Positions 11,905 to 24,441 are shown, numbered from the stretch's first letter. The stretch: DNA of 64,000 nucleotides from Rhea pennata (GCF_028389875.1 NC_084663.1:93067765-93131764), one strand, 5' to 3'. Notes: generated by a model not told the origin, from the sequence alone. Made by a program: numbers and translations.

Positions 11905-12068
11905 CTATTCTGGTCCTCCATATCCAAAATGACAGGTGGGATGAGTCTGTCCACATAAAAAGTCTGGCCAGAAGATGAAGTGTGGATTGTAAGGGGCTGC
12001 TCCCCAGCACTTGGCTGCTTCTTGGTCACACAGACACACCATTTTTTCACATCGGTCTGTCAGGTTAT
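11905..12068 (-). CDS. PLA2G10: PLA2G10 exon 4: C-terminal disulfide region
   Basis: 164 nt after acceptor TTTTACAG, joined in phase 1. It encodes DNLTDRCEKMVCLCDQEAAKC, then a Pro/Phe-rich part (NPHFIFWPDFLC) and the extension with a final Cys154. The sequon Asn110-Leu-Thr may be glycosylated. Stop TAG at 11907-11905. Confidence 0.93.
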
Positions 12069-15000
12069 CTGTAAAAGAAAATGTGAACAGAGAATGAGAG
12101 ATTCTATATTGGACTCAAGGAAGAGATGGTTTTAAGAGTGAACAAGTAAAGCAATTATTAGAGAACACAGGCTCTGAGGAGAGGTAAAGGAGGCAAGAAT
12201 AAATGACTTGGGAGAAAATCACAAACTGTGTGAACAGGAAGAGAGAAGGACCAATATGTAATTTTGTGCATAGATCTGATCCTCCCTGTCATCTCTCTGT
12301 CCATGGGTCTAGTCTTAACTATGACCAAGAGCACAAGAAAGTAGCAGCTAATCATAAATCAGCAATGCTTATAAAATCTGCTCAGTATAGAGCACTGCCT
12401 GCTTCTAGAGCTGTGTGAGCAAGGGGTTCAGTGACCAAACCTAAAAGAAGAAAACTATTTTAGCTTAGCTGGAGTCTTCCAGAAGTCAGCCAACTTCTGT
12501 TTTTACCCTACCTCTGCAAATCAGACCAATTTCAAATGAAGAATGCTGCTTTGAAAGGAAGAGTATCTCACAAGGACCGTTCTCAGGAGAGGATGTGACA
12601 TCTGGAAATCTAAGGGCACAGAAGCACCAATGGGCATCCTTTAGTCATGCTCTACAAATTGCTCTTAGAAGAGTTAGACCTCTCTCTTTAAGGCAGAGGA
12701 GCCAAGGAACTTCTCAGTAGGTTCAGATACTTGAGTTTTATGAATGAATAAAACTACAGCAGTTGATTAAAATAACATATAAAGAACTATATATAGTTAG
12801 CTACTCTATAGTCATATATAGCTAACTATGTAACTACATGACTATGTAAGAAAAGGAACATCAAAACAACTAGCTTAGATGGCTACATTACAACTATCTG
12901 ATTTTGGATTAATAAATCCCATCTCACCTATAGATGGCCTAAATACAGCCATTAGGCTGTACTTGTATATCTTGATATACCTTAATATATTTATATTTGT
13001 TCACATTTATTTCTATGCCTATCTGTATTTATATAGAAAAGATATATTTAAATCTTTAAAGGCACAGCACCTTGTTTATTTGAGGCTGCTACTACAAATT
13101 ATCTAACATCTTTCAAACCCAGCACTAGGCATAATTTAAAATGTGACTTCATGCCATAGGCTTTGCTCCAAAACCAATCGCAGTGAGTAAGAATCTTTCC
13201 AGATTTCATTGGGCTTTGCTGGATCAGCCTTGTATCTGGTAAGTAAGAAGAATTTACATTTCTCAAACTTTTCTGAAAAGTAAACTAGTAAACTGTGTTC
13301 CAAGAGGCCAACCTGGATTCCACTGATGAGGAGCCAACACTAAGTCCATTTTTTTTCTTAGCTGTCAGTCCTGCCTGATTTTCTCCTTGCCCTCTGCTCT
13401 TTAAGTTCTCCTTGTGCCATGCCAGCCACTGCCAATCTAACATGAATGCAATTGTAGAGTCTGGCTTGACAGTCTTTCCTGTTAGAGCAGAAAGATTTCT
13501 TTGACAAGGTTCGACAGCTTACAGCTTTTTCTGTATTCCAGATATTTATCGAATAGAATTGGTCTACATGTGGATGGCATATCTGGACTGAAAAATATGG
13601 TGTTGCCAATTTTTTTTTCATTCCACAAACAAAACCACATAATAGTAACAAAAGATGGGGAGAAGAAGTCTCAAGTAAAATGAGTTTCTATTTCATTTCC
13701 CTGAAAACATCTGTGCTTATTCAGTGCCAGGTGATAGGCATTTTTTTTCTTCTTACGTAGAATGGACAGTGCAAACAATTCTGCTTCTAATTTTTCTGGA
13801 CATCATTCCTCTAGGCCCAGCAAACATTTTTTATAATTAAATTCTTCTTCATTTTTGTTTGAATGGGATCAGACATTGTACCTTCATGCCTCAGTAAAAC
13901 CTGCTGTGTTCTGGCCTAGGGTAGATTTGCCTTCAGAGCATGTTTCTGTTGTTTCTCTGCATGAGGGATATGAGAAGAAATGAAGCCTGCTGAATACTTG
14001 CTGGAGAACAGTCAATAAATGCTCCTCAGGCATTGCCTGGACATCAGTTCAGCAACTAATGACATTTTGTTTAACTGATACTTGTTAGCCAGGTTGGAAC
14101 AACTGCAGCTCAGTGCATTCTTACAGGACATATGCTGCACATGTCTTATGCACCCAATATGTCTGACATCTACAACTAGTATTGTTCCTTCATAGCAAAA
14201 AGAAACCACTCCAGAGCATTCAGTTCTGCAAGCTTCAAAATTCCCAGTGGAACTCCAGAGGTTTAGGCAGGAGTCCCACATGAGGCAGAGCTGCAGGCAA
14301 GTACTCTATTTAACCTGTCTTATTAAAGATATGCATAATAGCATGATTCTTTTCTAGGAGTATATAACGGTAAGTAAAAGAGTGAACAGTCCATCTGGAG
14401 GAAGGGCTAAAATTATCACAGGAACATCACCCCTGTAGAAATTGTCACAGACTATTCCACAGTTGTAGGAAGGCATCAATGAGGAACAGGCACACTTAAT
14501 GCACAGGGAGATTCTCCAGAGAGGCATTTGCATCTCTGAGAGACTAAGACAGCTTGCGGGCTCCAAGGCCCTACCCATGCTATTCAGCTTGGGGAAGACA
14601 CAGACTACCTGGAACTGACAGTGTTGGGGCTCCAGCCTTCCTCCCAGCTCCAGCTGGGGACCCTCAGTGCCAGCAAGTCTGGCGATCCAGGGAAGCAATG
14701 GAAAGAGAGCTCAGGGGAAAATGGAGGTTGCCTAAAGCAGTTTTAAAACCATCTCAGCATGCGCAGATTTACCCCTGTGGCACACAAAGCTCTTATGTCA
14801 GCCTGTGAACCTGTGGAGGAGGGAATGAAATGAACTCAATGCAAGCAAAGTCATTTCCTTACCACACTGCACAACGTTCTGCTCGCACACCCACTGGTAG
14901 CGTTGCACCTTGGGGTTGCAGCCTTCCTTCTCTGCCTTGTCGTAGCAGCAGTCATGCCTGTGACAGCACCTTTGAAAGACAAAAAGGTGGAATTTGGGCT

Positions 15001-18000
15001 CATGCATTCTGCACGCTTTTCTCAGGGGTGTTTCCACAAACTCTAGGAATGCCCTATTCACACACAGCTACTGGCATCTCTGTTTGCCCTGGCCTGTCAG
15101 TAACTTGTCTATTAACGAATTGAGTGTCCTGGCATCATGACAAAAGCTCATAAAGTTTCAGAATTTATTAATACCATATTTGCTCATAAGAATATGTTTC
15201 TCCTCCCCAGGTTTTGCCCTCAGAAATGCAGCGTGGCCATTACACAGGCCTAGCACAGAACACGGTAATCCTACTCACTGAAAGGGAGTAAAAGCTTTAC
15301 TATGAGGTGTGTGATCATGGCTCATTGGCTTAGCCTTAAACCCATCTCAAAATTTGAGGCCGGGATGGTTTTTGCCTTCCTCTGCAGTAAGAAGTAGGCT
15401 TAGCTCTTCTGCTTAGTCGGATATGTCAGAAGTAATTCAAGGCTCTTTGGCCCACCAAGGTTCTGGGGACTGGCTACAAACTCTTCAACCTCAAAAATGG
15501 GATTTATATCAATTAACTTTAGATCCTTATACCTAAGCTATTGATTTAGATTCCCATTAAACATGTCTGGTGCACAGTTCATATCATCATAATGTAGAGG
15601 TCTAAAATAAGTAAAAAATAATGCATTCAAAAGTAGTAATTGCTTTCCATTGACAAAAGAGAGGGTTGCTGCAGGAGACTAGCTCAGCTCTTGATATCTG
15701 CATTACATACTGTTCAGTGAAATAATTCCTACTATTGATTACTTTAGAATTTATAGGATAACTTGACCCCACATATTTTATTCTAGTAGTTTAGTGAATT
15801 AAAATACACTGAGAAAAAAATCGCCTTTACGGAAGTTTTCTGTTGGATAACAAAGGTTGTTTCAACAAGAATAACAGCATCTTCCCTGCTAACAAAGAGA
15901 ACAGGAATGACACTGTGCAATACCCTGTTGTTCTTGCTTGGTTTAATGTGAATTAACAGGCAATGAAGACAACAGGTTTGATTACTCCTGGAAATGATTT
16001 GAATTTCTTCCCCAAAATTTGAATTTCTTCAATTTCTTCCTCAAAGGCTGGAGCCAGGGGAGAGTGATCTCTTGCTTTCCCAGAAACTGTTTCTGGAAAA
16101 TCATAGGGACAATACAGAGGAATTATTCTACTAATTTTATGGAGTTTAGACAGGCTGACACTAGGGGGAAATGAAGAGCAGACAGCTTTTAGAGAACTTC
16201 TTGAATCCCCAAGAAGCTGTTGAATTGGCCATAAGGCAGCATAGATCTACTGCTTTCCCTAGATCAGCAAGTCAAGTTGAAACTCTTGATGGTTATCTTC
16301 AAGGCTGGGGCTAGTGTATCTGAAAAGCCAATGAAAGCATCTGGGATGCACTCTGAGATTCCCATTATATCCTTCTGGAAATGGAAAAATCCTGCAAGAA
16401 GGATGAAGATCCCTTGTGCAGGAAGTGGGGCTTCTCCAGGCAGCAGTTGAAAGCTATCATTAACTTAACTCAGGAACATCATTAAACTTATCACCTCAAG
16501 CTGCAGGAGCATTTTGCCCTTTTAGAAACTGGTTCATGGATACGAGGGCTGGTGTGCCATCTAAGGTTATAAAGCACAGGAAAAAAAAAAGATTTTCGAA
16601 GTGGAAAAAAAATCCACCCACTGGTGTGAACTCTAATAAAATCACTGGAACTAGACCAGGTAAATCATGTGAAAGAGACAGGAGAATCAGGCCAATCAGA
16701 TCAAATTCAGCTTTCATTTATCACCTGCAATTACAGACACACTGAATTAGTCCAGTATGCTTTCCCTACTGATTGAAATCCTAATTTAGTAGTTAAAGTG
16801 CAATATTATCCCTCAGATTAGTCTTTTTTTCTCATCTTGCAAAGATGAAACCAGCGTGATTACAACCATACTATTCACTGCATTCTGAAACCTAGAAATG
16901 TAATTTAACAGTAACAGATTAACATCTGCTTCGGTGCCACCTACTCAAAGGGTTTTGGAATGGGAATAAGCCCCAGGGGATTTATGTATTTTCCTTCAAG
17001 GAAATACAGCAATTGCTAATGGCTGAGCTCACTCAGCCCACGGAACAGGCCCTCTTGGACTCATGATGGCAGTAACAGGCTGTAGGTTAGATCTTCACTG
17101 GTCTGCAGCACCTCAGTCCTGCAGCTTGCCCTGGAGAAGTTCAAAGTGAAAGGCCAAAGGAGAGAAAAATTTGTAGCCTTGTGAAACATCTGAAAGTCTT
17201 GGCTTCCTCTAATGTAGGCATCTCTATGCAATGTATCAATGATGTGACAGGGATCGACTGCAGCACTAAGCTACAACTGGCGGATGTGTCTTCTGATGGA
17301 GTTGCTGTAGCCCAGGGTGCCCTGGCTAATATCTGCTGCTGCAGCACAGCCCCAACCATCGTCAGGGTGGTACATCACAGAGCAGGCCAATCATCTGTGT
17401 CTAGCATGTGAGGCACAGTATAAGAGGCCAAGGTGGGTGTCAGAAATCAAGCTGAGCTGAGGGAAAGCGTCAGGTGCACAAATCACTGGATTTGAGGAGT
17501 GAATCAGTAGTCAAATGAATGAAGCTGGTGTCACTGAGGAAGCAGTGCGAGGAGGAGGAATGATACAAAAGTAGGCAGACAAAGGGAGGACTTAAAAGCC
17601 TATGGGCCAAGGGGATAGAGTCGCTCTTTGTGGAGAGATAGAGGGAAAGAACAGAAAAAAGAGGTAGACGAAGAAGTGAGAAGAGATCCTGGAGGAGACA
17701 AAAGATCGACTGTGAATCAGGCAAAGACAACTAAGTGAGGACTAAAGAGGTGTACTAGCTAGCTGTGAGAACTAGCTGCTGCTTTGCTGGCTTTGCAAAA
17801 TCAAGGGGATTGCATAAATTCTGGAGGACTGCAGGCTTTGCGAACAATTCTGCTGCCACTTACACCATTTCCTCTCAATGACACCCCCAGTTGCAGCAGA
17901 ATGACACCTAGCTTACCCTAAGTAAAGCAAAAAGACTTTGATCCACATTTTGCAAATATCTCTTTTAGATGCTCTGAAAGAGTTGCCTTGGATTTAAGAG

Positions 18001-21000
18001 TGAGGAAATCTATTGTTGTCCTTTGCCGTCTTCAGACGGTCACGTCCCATCTAGAAATGCCCGTTCCTGCACCAAAGGCAGAATGCAGTGTTAAGCTTTT
18101 AATAACCTGGTAATGTTTAGTTAGACCAAGTCAAACAGTATCAGCCAACAGTCTGGCTGAGCACTGGTCAACCAGTGTGAAAAAACAAATACGATTGTGT
18201 CATCTAGTTAATAAACAACCTATTAATCACATCTGTGCTACAAGACAGCTCTTACGGCTACAGACAACTCTGGCTGGCCAGCAGAGGTCATCTACCCAGA
18301 ACACTGCAACGAGCAAATGCCATTGAGGCAAGAATTTGTCACGTTTTGTTTGTCATGTTAACAGCACTTTCCCCACTGCTTGTCCTTTTGTTTTGCTTTA
18401 GCTCAGCAAGTGAGGAAAATCTGACTCTTCCCTATGTGTTTACCATGACTTAGATGAGTCATATATGCCACTTTTCAGGGCATTCAGTATTTCCAGGGAG
18501 ATGCTGAGCACCTTCACTTCTATTTTACAACACAGATGCTCTGTGCAGTCAGCCTGTTCCAGTACTGGGTCCTACTTGAGAATTTCTGTTTGAGCCTTCT
18601 ACAGTTTTCCTTCACATTAATGAGGGTTCCCACATTTCCTTCTGCAAAATCCTACACGGAAACGTGGAGGCATTTCCTGTGCTGTACATCAAGTCCAGCA
18701 TGGCATAGCCAGGTTGAATTAATTGGCCACACATGGCCAGAAGAGCTAGTTTGTTGGGGATTTGCAGATATCCAGCATCCTGTTCAGAAGAGCTGTTACT
18801 TCTCTGCCTGGGCTGCCAAATGGCTCAAAATCTTAGATATGTGGCCAGATCCTTTTTGTTCTGGCTGAACAACATTTCCAGAAGGAAGAAAAGGGAGTAG
18901 AAGGAAATGAAGGCATTACAGCAATATTAACTGTGCTGCAGCAATCCAAGGGAACAGAAAAACAAAAGAGAAGCAAATCTATTGACCTTAGGTGGAAGAG
19001 ATGTCATTACCTCTTGAAGTGAAGGGACTGTGAGAGTGGAACAAAAAGGAAAAGGAAATTACTAAAGATGCCACATCAAAGTCAGTATGTGGAATAAACC
19101 TTATAAAAGGATTACCCACTGGATGGCTTTTTTTTTCCCCCCTTAAGAAAAGAAGTGCTTAGAAGCACTCTAGCCCTGTCTAGACATTGACTGAATTACT
19201 CACATGAAAATTACTCCTTTTGTAAGGGGCTCAGTAACAAATGTAGAAGTGTCAAGGTGGTGAGTCATTTTGAACAGTGTTTGTTACTCAAGGCCAGTAT
19301 TTTTACCACTCTACTTCCTTCTTTTTTAGAATGGAAAATAGGGAAAGTAATGTGGCCATTGTAATTTGTGTGGGATACTCAACCACACTAATATCTTTGC
19401 AGTAGTTCTCAGTAACAGATATCAGAATATTCCTCTAGCAAACAAGAACTGGATTTTTTTAGGGCTAGATGTAGTGGAGTATTGTTGATTCTTCCTAGTT
19501 AAGAAGCTAACTAAAAATCTTTTTTCTTTTCTTTTTTTTTTTTTTTTTCCATACCAAGCACTGCAGCTAAGAACAATAGTGAATGCTCTTAAAGGATTAA
19601 GCTTCCTTTTCACAAACTGGTATTTTGAGACATTTCCAGTTGCAGAGTCCTTAATTTCTGCCATTAGTGTAAAATCCATATCCCACTGAAATCCAACAGC
19701 AGCAAAAACACCCACTGGTGAACAAGCGAACATTTTACTCCCTCTGTTTTTCAGCAGGGCTAAGCACTATCATCTCCCAGAGGCACCTAAACTTAGAGTT
19801 ACTCAACGTCTCCAGAAAAATAGCTTCTAGGTGGCTCAAATCAGGCCTTCAGTAAAAGAAGCACTCCAAATTAGTGAAGTCATGTTTTACTTTAAAGGTC
19901 TGATTGTAAGAGTTAGTAAATGGCTAACAAAAATTATAAACACATTTACAGATATAATTGTAGATGGCTATAAGCAGATCAGGAGATATTACTGAAAATG
20001 AAAAAAAAAAAAATCCCTGGACCAGAAATCTATGACACTGTGTAGTCATTTACTCATTATCTGTAAGTTCTCTATTGACTATCTTACAGCGGAAGCCTCA
20101 TATAAACCGTGGACATTAAGAGAAGTGTTCGGCAGTGAAACTTCTCATTGCATTAATGAAGACAGCCCCAGTAGCTTTAAGGGACATTTGCTCTTTTATA
20201 GCCACAGAGGAGCTGGCCTCTAACCTTAGTATCTTCTCTTCCCTTTTTCACTTTTTGTCCTGCCAATTTTGCAGTCAAAGTTTAATTTTGTAGAAATATG
20301 AAATGTCTCCAATAGCTGAATATTCTAGAAAAGTTCAGCCAGCTTCCTCACCCGGGAACTACATGCTGCCTTCATTCCTGACAAAAGCAGTATTTATTTA
20401 TCATTGACACCTTGCCTGTTGATTGTAGATAAACAGAGAGATTTGCGCGCTCTGTCTTTGAGGTTTAAAACCAGGCAAGCTTGCAAGCAAAGGGCTCAGA
20501 GTGCACAAGAGTCCATAATGCTAAAATTCACACATATACTAATCACAAAGTACAAGAGAGAAACCTTGCAAAAAACACCCCGTAGATTCACTGCTTTTAG
20601 TCCTGGAAATAAAAAGCACTAATAGAAGAAAAGGGAAATAACACTACGCTCTACCCTGTTGTTCTTGCTTGGTTTAATGTGAACTAACAAGTAATATGGA
20701 CAATAGATTTGATTACTCCTGGCAATGATTTGGATTTCTTCCAGAGGATAAAGAATAATATTTCCATCAATGCCTTTTTCAGGATGAGGGTGAAATGACC
20801 CTGCAAAAATCTTGGTCAGATCTCTCTTTTTAGGCAGGGCTAATTCTCTAATGACTAAAGATGCTGCTATTTCATGAAGTCATAGCCTGGTTTTTCCTTT
20901 GCCCTCCACACCTCACAGTACCAGGTCCCAAAGAACTCTGTTCTCACCCGGAAGATGGCTAAATACTCTTTCAAAGCCCAAGAGATACAGGAGTCATCAC

Positions 21001-21053
21001 TCATGATCACCCAGTGCTTATATATAAGCACTTATATATATATATATATATAA

Positions 21054-21087
<34 letters not shown>

Positions 21088-24000
21088 TTATATATATATA
21101 TAAGACTTTATATAGACTTTATATAGACTAAGTTCCCTTTCCCCTGGGCAATGACAAGGCAATGGAGTCACAGGACCACAAAGAAGGAGGAACGGAGAGA
21201 TCTGAGCTGCTTTGGGGCACATAGCTAAGACTTCTCTTACCAGTCTGTTTTATCTCTAGGCCAGCCTTGTCCTCCCAGGCCACAGTAGCATCCATAGCCA
21301 ACATATGCTAAAGGAGACCGTCCCGTGCCACATGATATGGCTCCTGCCAATTCAATGATTCCTCTGGTGTGCAATGAATGGGATTTTCCCAGAGCACCAT
21401 TCCAAACTGCAAAGACAGGACACAGCACGACACAAAGATTAAAGAACAGTTTAAAGAATGCCTCAGGCTGATTTTCTTGAACTCCTTTCCAGGGGAGATA
21501 TTGCTATAAAGGGAGATACTGGTCTTGAGTGGTAGTTTTGGTGCAGCCCTGACAATCTGATGAACCATTACAGTCACCTTGCAAAGGGGACTTTGCAGGT
21601 GACTTATCTGAGGGCTGAGCTAATGAGGAAGCAGATGCAGAAATACTCAAACAGGCTCCATATCAATTTGAATATAAGAATAGCTACAAGTCCCTAGGGA
21701 ATCCTGGGGAAGAATCGAGTGCCTGAGTTTGCTAAGATACTGGAATCCTGAAATCCAGGTTTGGAATCCAGTATTCTGAAAAGTGCTGGGAACATTTACA
21801 TCTGCTTCCATTACTGGTCTCCATTAAAGTCGTAACATTAGCTTGGTTGCATTAATTTGAAAAAAGGATTGTGTTGGCCCAAGCGTGTAGATAGCCACTT
21901 AAACTGATTTGGAGGTTTTTGAGTTACAAGTCTTTCAAACAATATTGTGATTTCAAATGTTAGTTTGCAACTTCTTTATAAACCAAAGACTCTAAGTTGC
22001 AGTAACTGTTACAGAAAGTAAGAGCGCCCTGACCCTAAATATCAAACCACTTCGAAGCTCAGCTACAAACTTTGATGCTTAACATGATAATGATAGCAAC
22101 GGATAGCAGTATTTATTGCTTGGATTTATTGTGAGGTACCAAGTGCACTTTCCATTGCTCTAACATGCATCACAAACAATCCTCATTAAAGATGAGCTAC
22201 TCATCAGCAGTATTAAAGCCCTCTGACTGACTGCCTAACTGATCCATTCTTTCCATCCACCTCCATCAATTCACATTCATCCCATCCTCCCATTTCAAAA
22301 GAAAAGTCTGGGTAAACAGATGGACTTCTCAGCACGCTTGGATCAAGAGGGTGATCATGTTTCAGAGCCAGGAACACTTCAGTGAAGTTGTCTTGCCACC
22401 TGCCCCTTGCTAATTCAACATACTTGACCTCCTCAAAGTGCTGTGCAAACATGGACTAATTAATCCCTAAACCACCCAAGGGCTCAATACTATTATTAAA
22501 ACAGTAGTGTTCCTTTCAAAACTTCTAATCCCTTTGCTTGGGCCTCTCCCCTCATCTTGCGCTCTGGCTTTCTCTCTGGGCCTGATTCAACAACCTGCTG
22601 AAGAAATGAGGGTCTGTCTCCGTTAATGACAAGCCAGGAGTGTTTCGCCTTTGCTAAATGTGGAACCACAGCCCAAGTGCAAAGCAGAAACGAGCACTTT
22701 CCTGTATCATTTTCAGCCTGGCAATTGGCAGCAGCGAACTCTGAAGGGAGCAGAGCTTCATACGTCTGTCTTGGTGTTTCACACAGCCTCCTTATATTTC
22801 TCAGGGCATTCCTTGGGGATTAAATGCACATTCCTGAAAAAGCAACAGCTTCCTCCTCTAAACAGTGCTTGAATGTTCTGAATTTTTGCTAAAAACACAT
22901 GACACCTGTGTTACTAGAAAATAAAGAGAAGACCTATTTCCCTAGTGTAAATAGTGGCCACTTTAGAGTTAGAGGCAAGCTCAGCTTTCAGCAATCCTGG
23001 GGAGGTCCACTGGAACTGGTGAACTGCTCTGGATTTCAGGTAAAAATATGCTTTTTCAACCTGTTTCAGTTTGCAGACCTCGAAAATGTTCCAATGGAAA
23101 CAAAAACTTCTTTGTAGACATTTAAGCCTCCTGACAAGAAGTCTGCATTTCTTATGTATCTTTCACAGACCTCTCAGACAGAACGGCTGGACTTCAAGCG
23201 GTCTCTGTTGGCCACTGGCTGAACACAGCTGAGGCTAATGTAAGATAACTGTACCCCACTCGGAAGGAAAAAGAGCGTTTCTCTTTTGGAGTTGCCTCTG
23301 AGGATCACAGAATGGTAATTATAATGCAGAGCTATTCCTGAAAAGGGAGAAAAACATTCAAGGGGAGCTGAGTCCACATAAAATTCTTAAGGCACTGCAT
23401 CCTCTACGAGTTCAAAAGAATTCAGGTATTCAGGCAGTGCTTGATGTTTCCGTTTCATTCTTTGAAAGCTGCTGAGTTTTGAGTTGACAGCATGTCGCTA
23501 CAGTTGCAAGGTCAGCCCCGGCAAGTATGCTTCAATATTCAGGTGTACATACTTGACCAAAAACTGAAATCACCTTTATGTGGTGGGCAGCCAAGCCAAC
23601 ACAGCTATGAAATTGTTGAAATCAAGTCAGCCTCTACAGCAGCCTGAATGTAGCCACATCTCCCATTAAGAGTATTTCCAATCAGTATTTACACTACTAG
23701 CGGGGCAACGTAGCAGAGAACGTACCTGCTGAGAGGTGAGTGGAGAGGATCTGACAACTTAAACTTCCCATTCTTGTTAAAACAGGCTGCCTTTGCTTTA
23801 GATTAATGTAACATTTTCGGTTTTACTTCAAATTGTATTGCAGGGATAATCTCAAACTTGACAGTTCATCACTGCGTTGCCTCTATGTGTAGAGGCTTTA
23901 TGGTAGCACACAGCTAAGTCTTTTTAAAAGTTTTTTTTTTCTTTATTTGAACTTCATATGAATTAAAAATCGCTTGCTCCAAAGTCACTGGTATAAAAAG

Positions 24001-24441
24001 GAGGCACATCTGTAAAGGAAAATAAGCACCAACAACTTTGCAGCAGAAAACTATCCAAAATGAAAATGAGCTACGTTTATATAGCAACAGCTATGTAAGC
24101 AGCCATGGAAATGAAGCAGGCATACAGCTTGCTTAAACAGCCCTTCAGTATCAAGCTGGAAAAAAAACGAGCGACGCTTTTTTTTACTTGGCCAAATCGT
24201 ACACCATACATGTGTCTGCTGTGAATTAAGCAAAGCTTACAGCATACTTGTCCCACCAAGACACAGAAGAAGCTACTCTACTTTTTTTTTTTTGGGGGGG
24301 GGGGGGGGGAGGAGGGAGAAGGAGAGGGACAGAGGTAAAGGTCCTCCCCAAGGCCCGGCACCCTGCAGTGGTACAGAAGTAGCACTCACCTGCCTGCAGC
24401 AGCAGCAGCGGCGACAGCAGCAGCAGCGGGCGTGACTCCAT
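11905..24441 (-). CDS. PLA2G10: Secreted phospholipase A2, group X type, complete four-exon gene
   Basis: Minus-strand exons 24441-24390, 21406-21241, 14969-14863 and 12068-11905 join to 489 nt, 162 residues plus stop. Parts: Leu-rich signal peptide (about 1-17), short propeptide ending His-Thr-Arg32, and a mature enzyme of 130 residues starting GIIELAG. Seen: calcium loop YGCYCGLGG (55-63), catalytic pair His78-Asp79 in CCHRHDCCY, second Asp at 123 in CLCDQE, and 16 cysteines, the number expected for eight disulfides in group X. The C-terminal extension ends CGQTHPTCHFGYGGPE. Family knowledge: it hydrolyses the sn-2 ester of phospholipids outside the cell and needs calcium; group X has high activity on phosphatidylcholine and is activated by propeptide removal. 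The order GILELAG...CCHGHDCCY of the mammalian group X enzyme is closely followed. It could be a lineage-specific group X paralogue; only an alignment and synteny would settle that. Confidence 0.92.
12069..14862 (-). other. PLA2G10 intron 3
   Basis: Intron of 2.8 kb, AT-rich. It holds an 11-nt inverted repeat with a 15-nt loop at 12793-12829 and an AT-rich patch at 12955-13045. No gene or recognised transposon. Confidence 0.6.
14863..14969 (-). CDS. PLA2G10: PLA2G10 exon 3: catalytic His-Asp
   Basis: 107 nt, a common length for this exon in secreted PLA2 genes. Acceptor TTTCAAAG, donor GTGTG|GTAAGG. It encodes CCHRHDCCYDKAEKEGCNP and the QYQW-like core through VVQC. The acceptor has a weak pyrimidine tract, yet phase and motif leave little doubt. 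Confidence 0.95.
15893..16011 (+). repeat. 119-nt duplicated segment, copy A
   Basis: Aligns without gaps to 20624-20742 (constant offset 4731). The best core is CCCTGTTGTTCTTGCTTGG and the following TTTAATGTGAA, identical in both. Outside these limits the similarity stops. The family is unknown. Confidence 0.85.
20624..20742 (+). repeat. 119-nt duplicated segment, copy B
   Basis: Same orientation as copy A, in the same intron, about 500 nt downstream of exon 2 in the gene's sense. Substitutions are scattered, which suggests an old duplication or two copies of an unrecognised short retroposon. Confidence 0.85.
21014..21125. repeat. TA microsatellite with nested palindromes
   Basis: Begins with the perfect palindrome GTGCTTATATATAAGCAC (21014-21031), then (TA)n blocks to about 21111 broken by AAG/CTT units, then two ACTTTATATAG units. 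Able to form cruciforms. Confidence 0.9.
21241..21406 (-). CDS. PLA2G10: PLA2G10 exon 2: propeptide and calcium loop
   Basis: 166 nt, acceptor TTTGCAG, donor GACTG|GTAAGA; it enters in phase 1 and leaves in phase 2. It carries the HTR|GIIELAG processing point, residues AYVGYGCYCGLGGQGWPRD and the first part of TDW, whose Trp codon is split TG|G. Confidence 0.95.
21407..24389 (-). other. PLA2G10 intron 1
   Basis: Intron of 3.0 kb; no second gene or recognised transposon. The promoter-proximal end carries the T12G16 tract at 24282-24309. Confidence 0.6.
24282..24309. repeat. T12-G16 tract
   Basis: Twelve T followed by sixteen G on the + strand, then a purine-rich stretch. It lies 80 nt inside PLA2G10 intron 1 and could form a G-quadruplex on the strand opposite to the gene's sense. 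Confidence 0.85.
24390..24441 (-). CDS. PLA2G10: PLA2G10 exon 1: signal peptide
   Basis: ATG at 24441-24439, then MESRPLLLLSPLLLLQA encoded largely by CTG repeats, with donor GGCAG|GTGAGT (phase 1). It lies in GC-rich DNA about 130 nt downstream of a TATA box. The in-frame ATG upstream would add a hydrophilic leader, so the start right before the Leu run is preferred. Confidence 0.85.

Larger units (their letters stand above)
14970..21240 (-). other. PLA2G10 intron 2
   Basis: Intron of 6.3 kb with no other exon recognised. It contains both copies of a 119-nt duplicated segment (15893-16011, 20624-20742), a T run near 19530-19550 and the TA repeat at 21033-21111. Confidence 0.6.

Noticed and set aside
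14354-14698. Cys-containing minus-strand frame near PLA2G10 exon 3, considered as its last exon
   Set aside because: Cysteine spacing does not fit. The segment 12068-11905 gives the exact C-L-C-D pattern, correct phase and a poly(A) signal.
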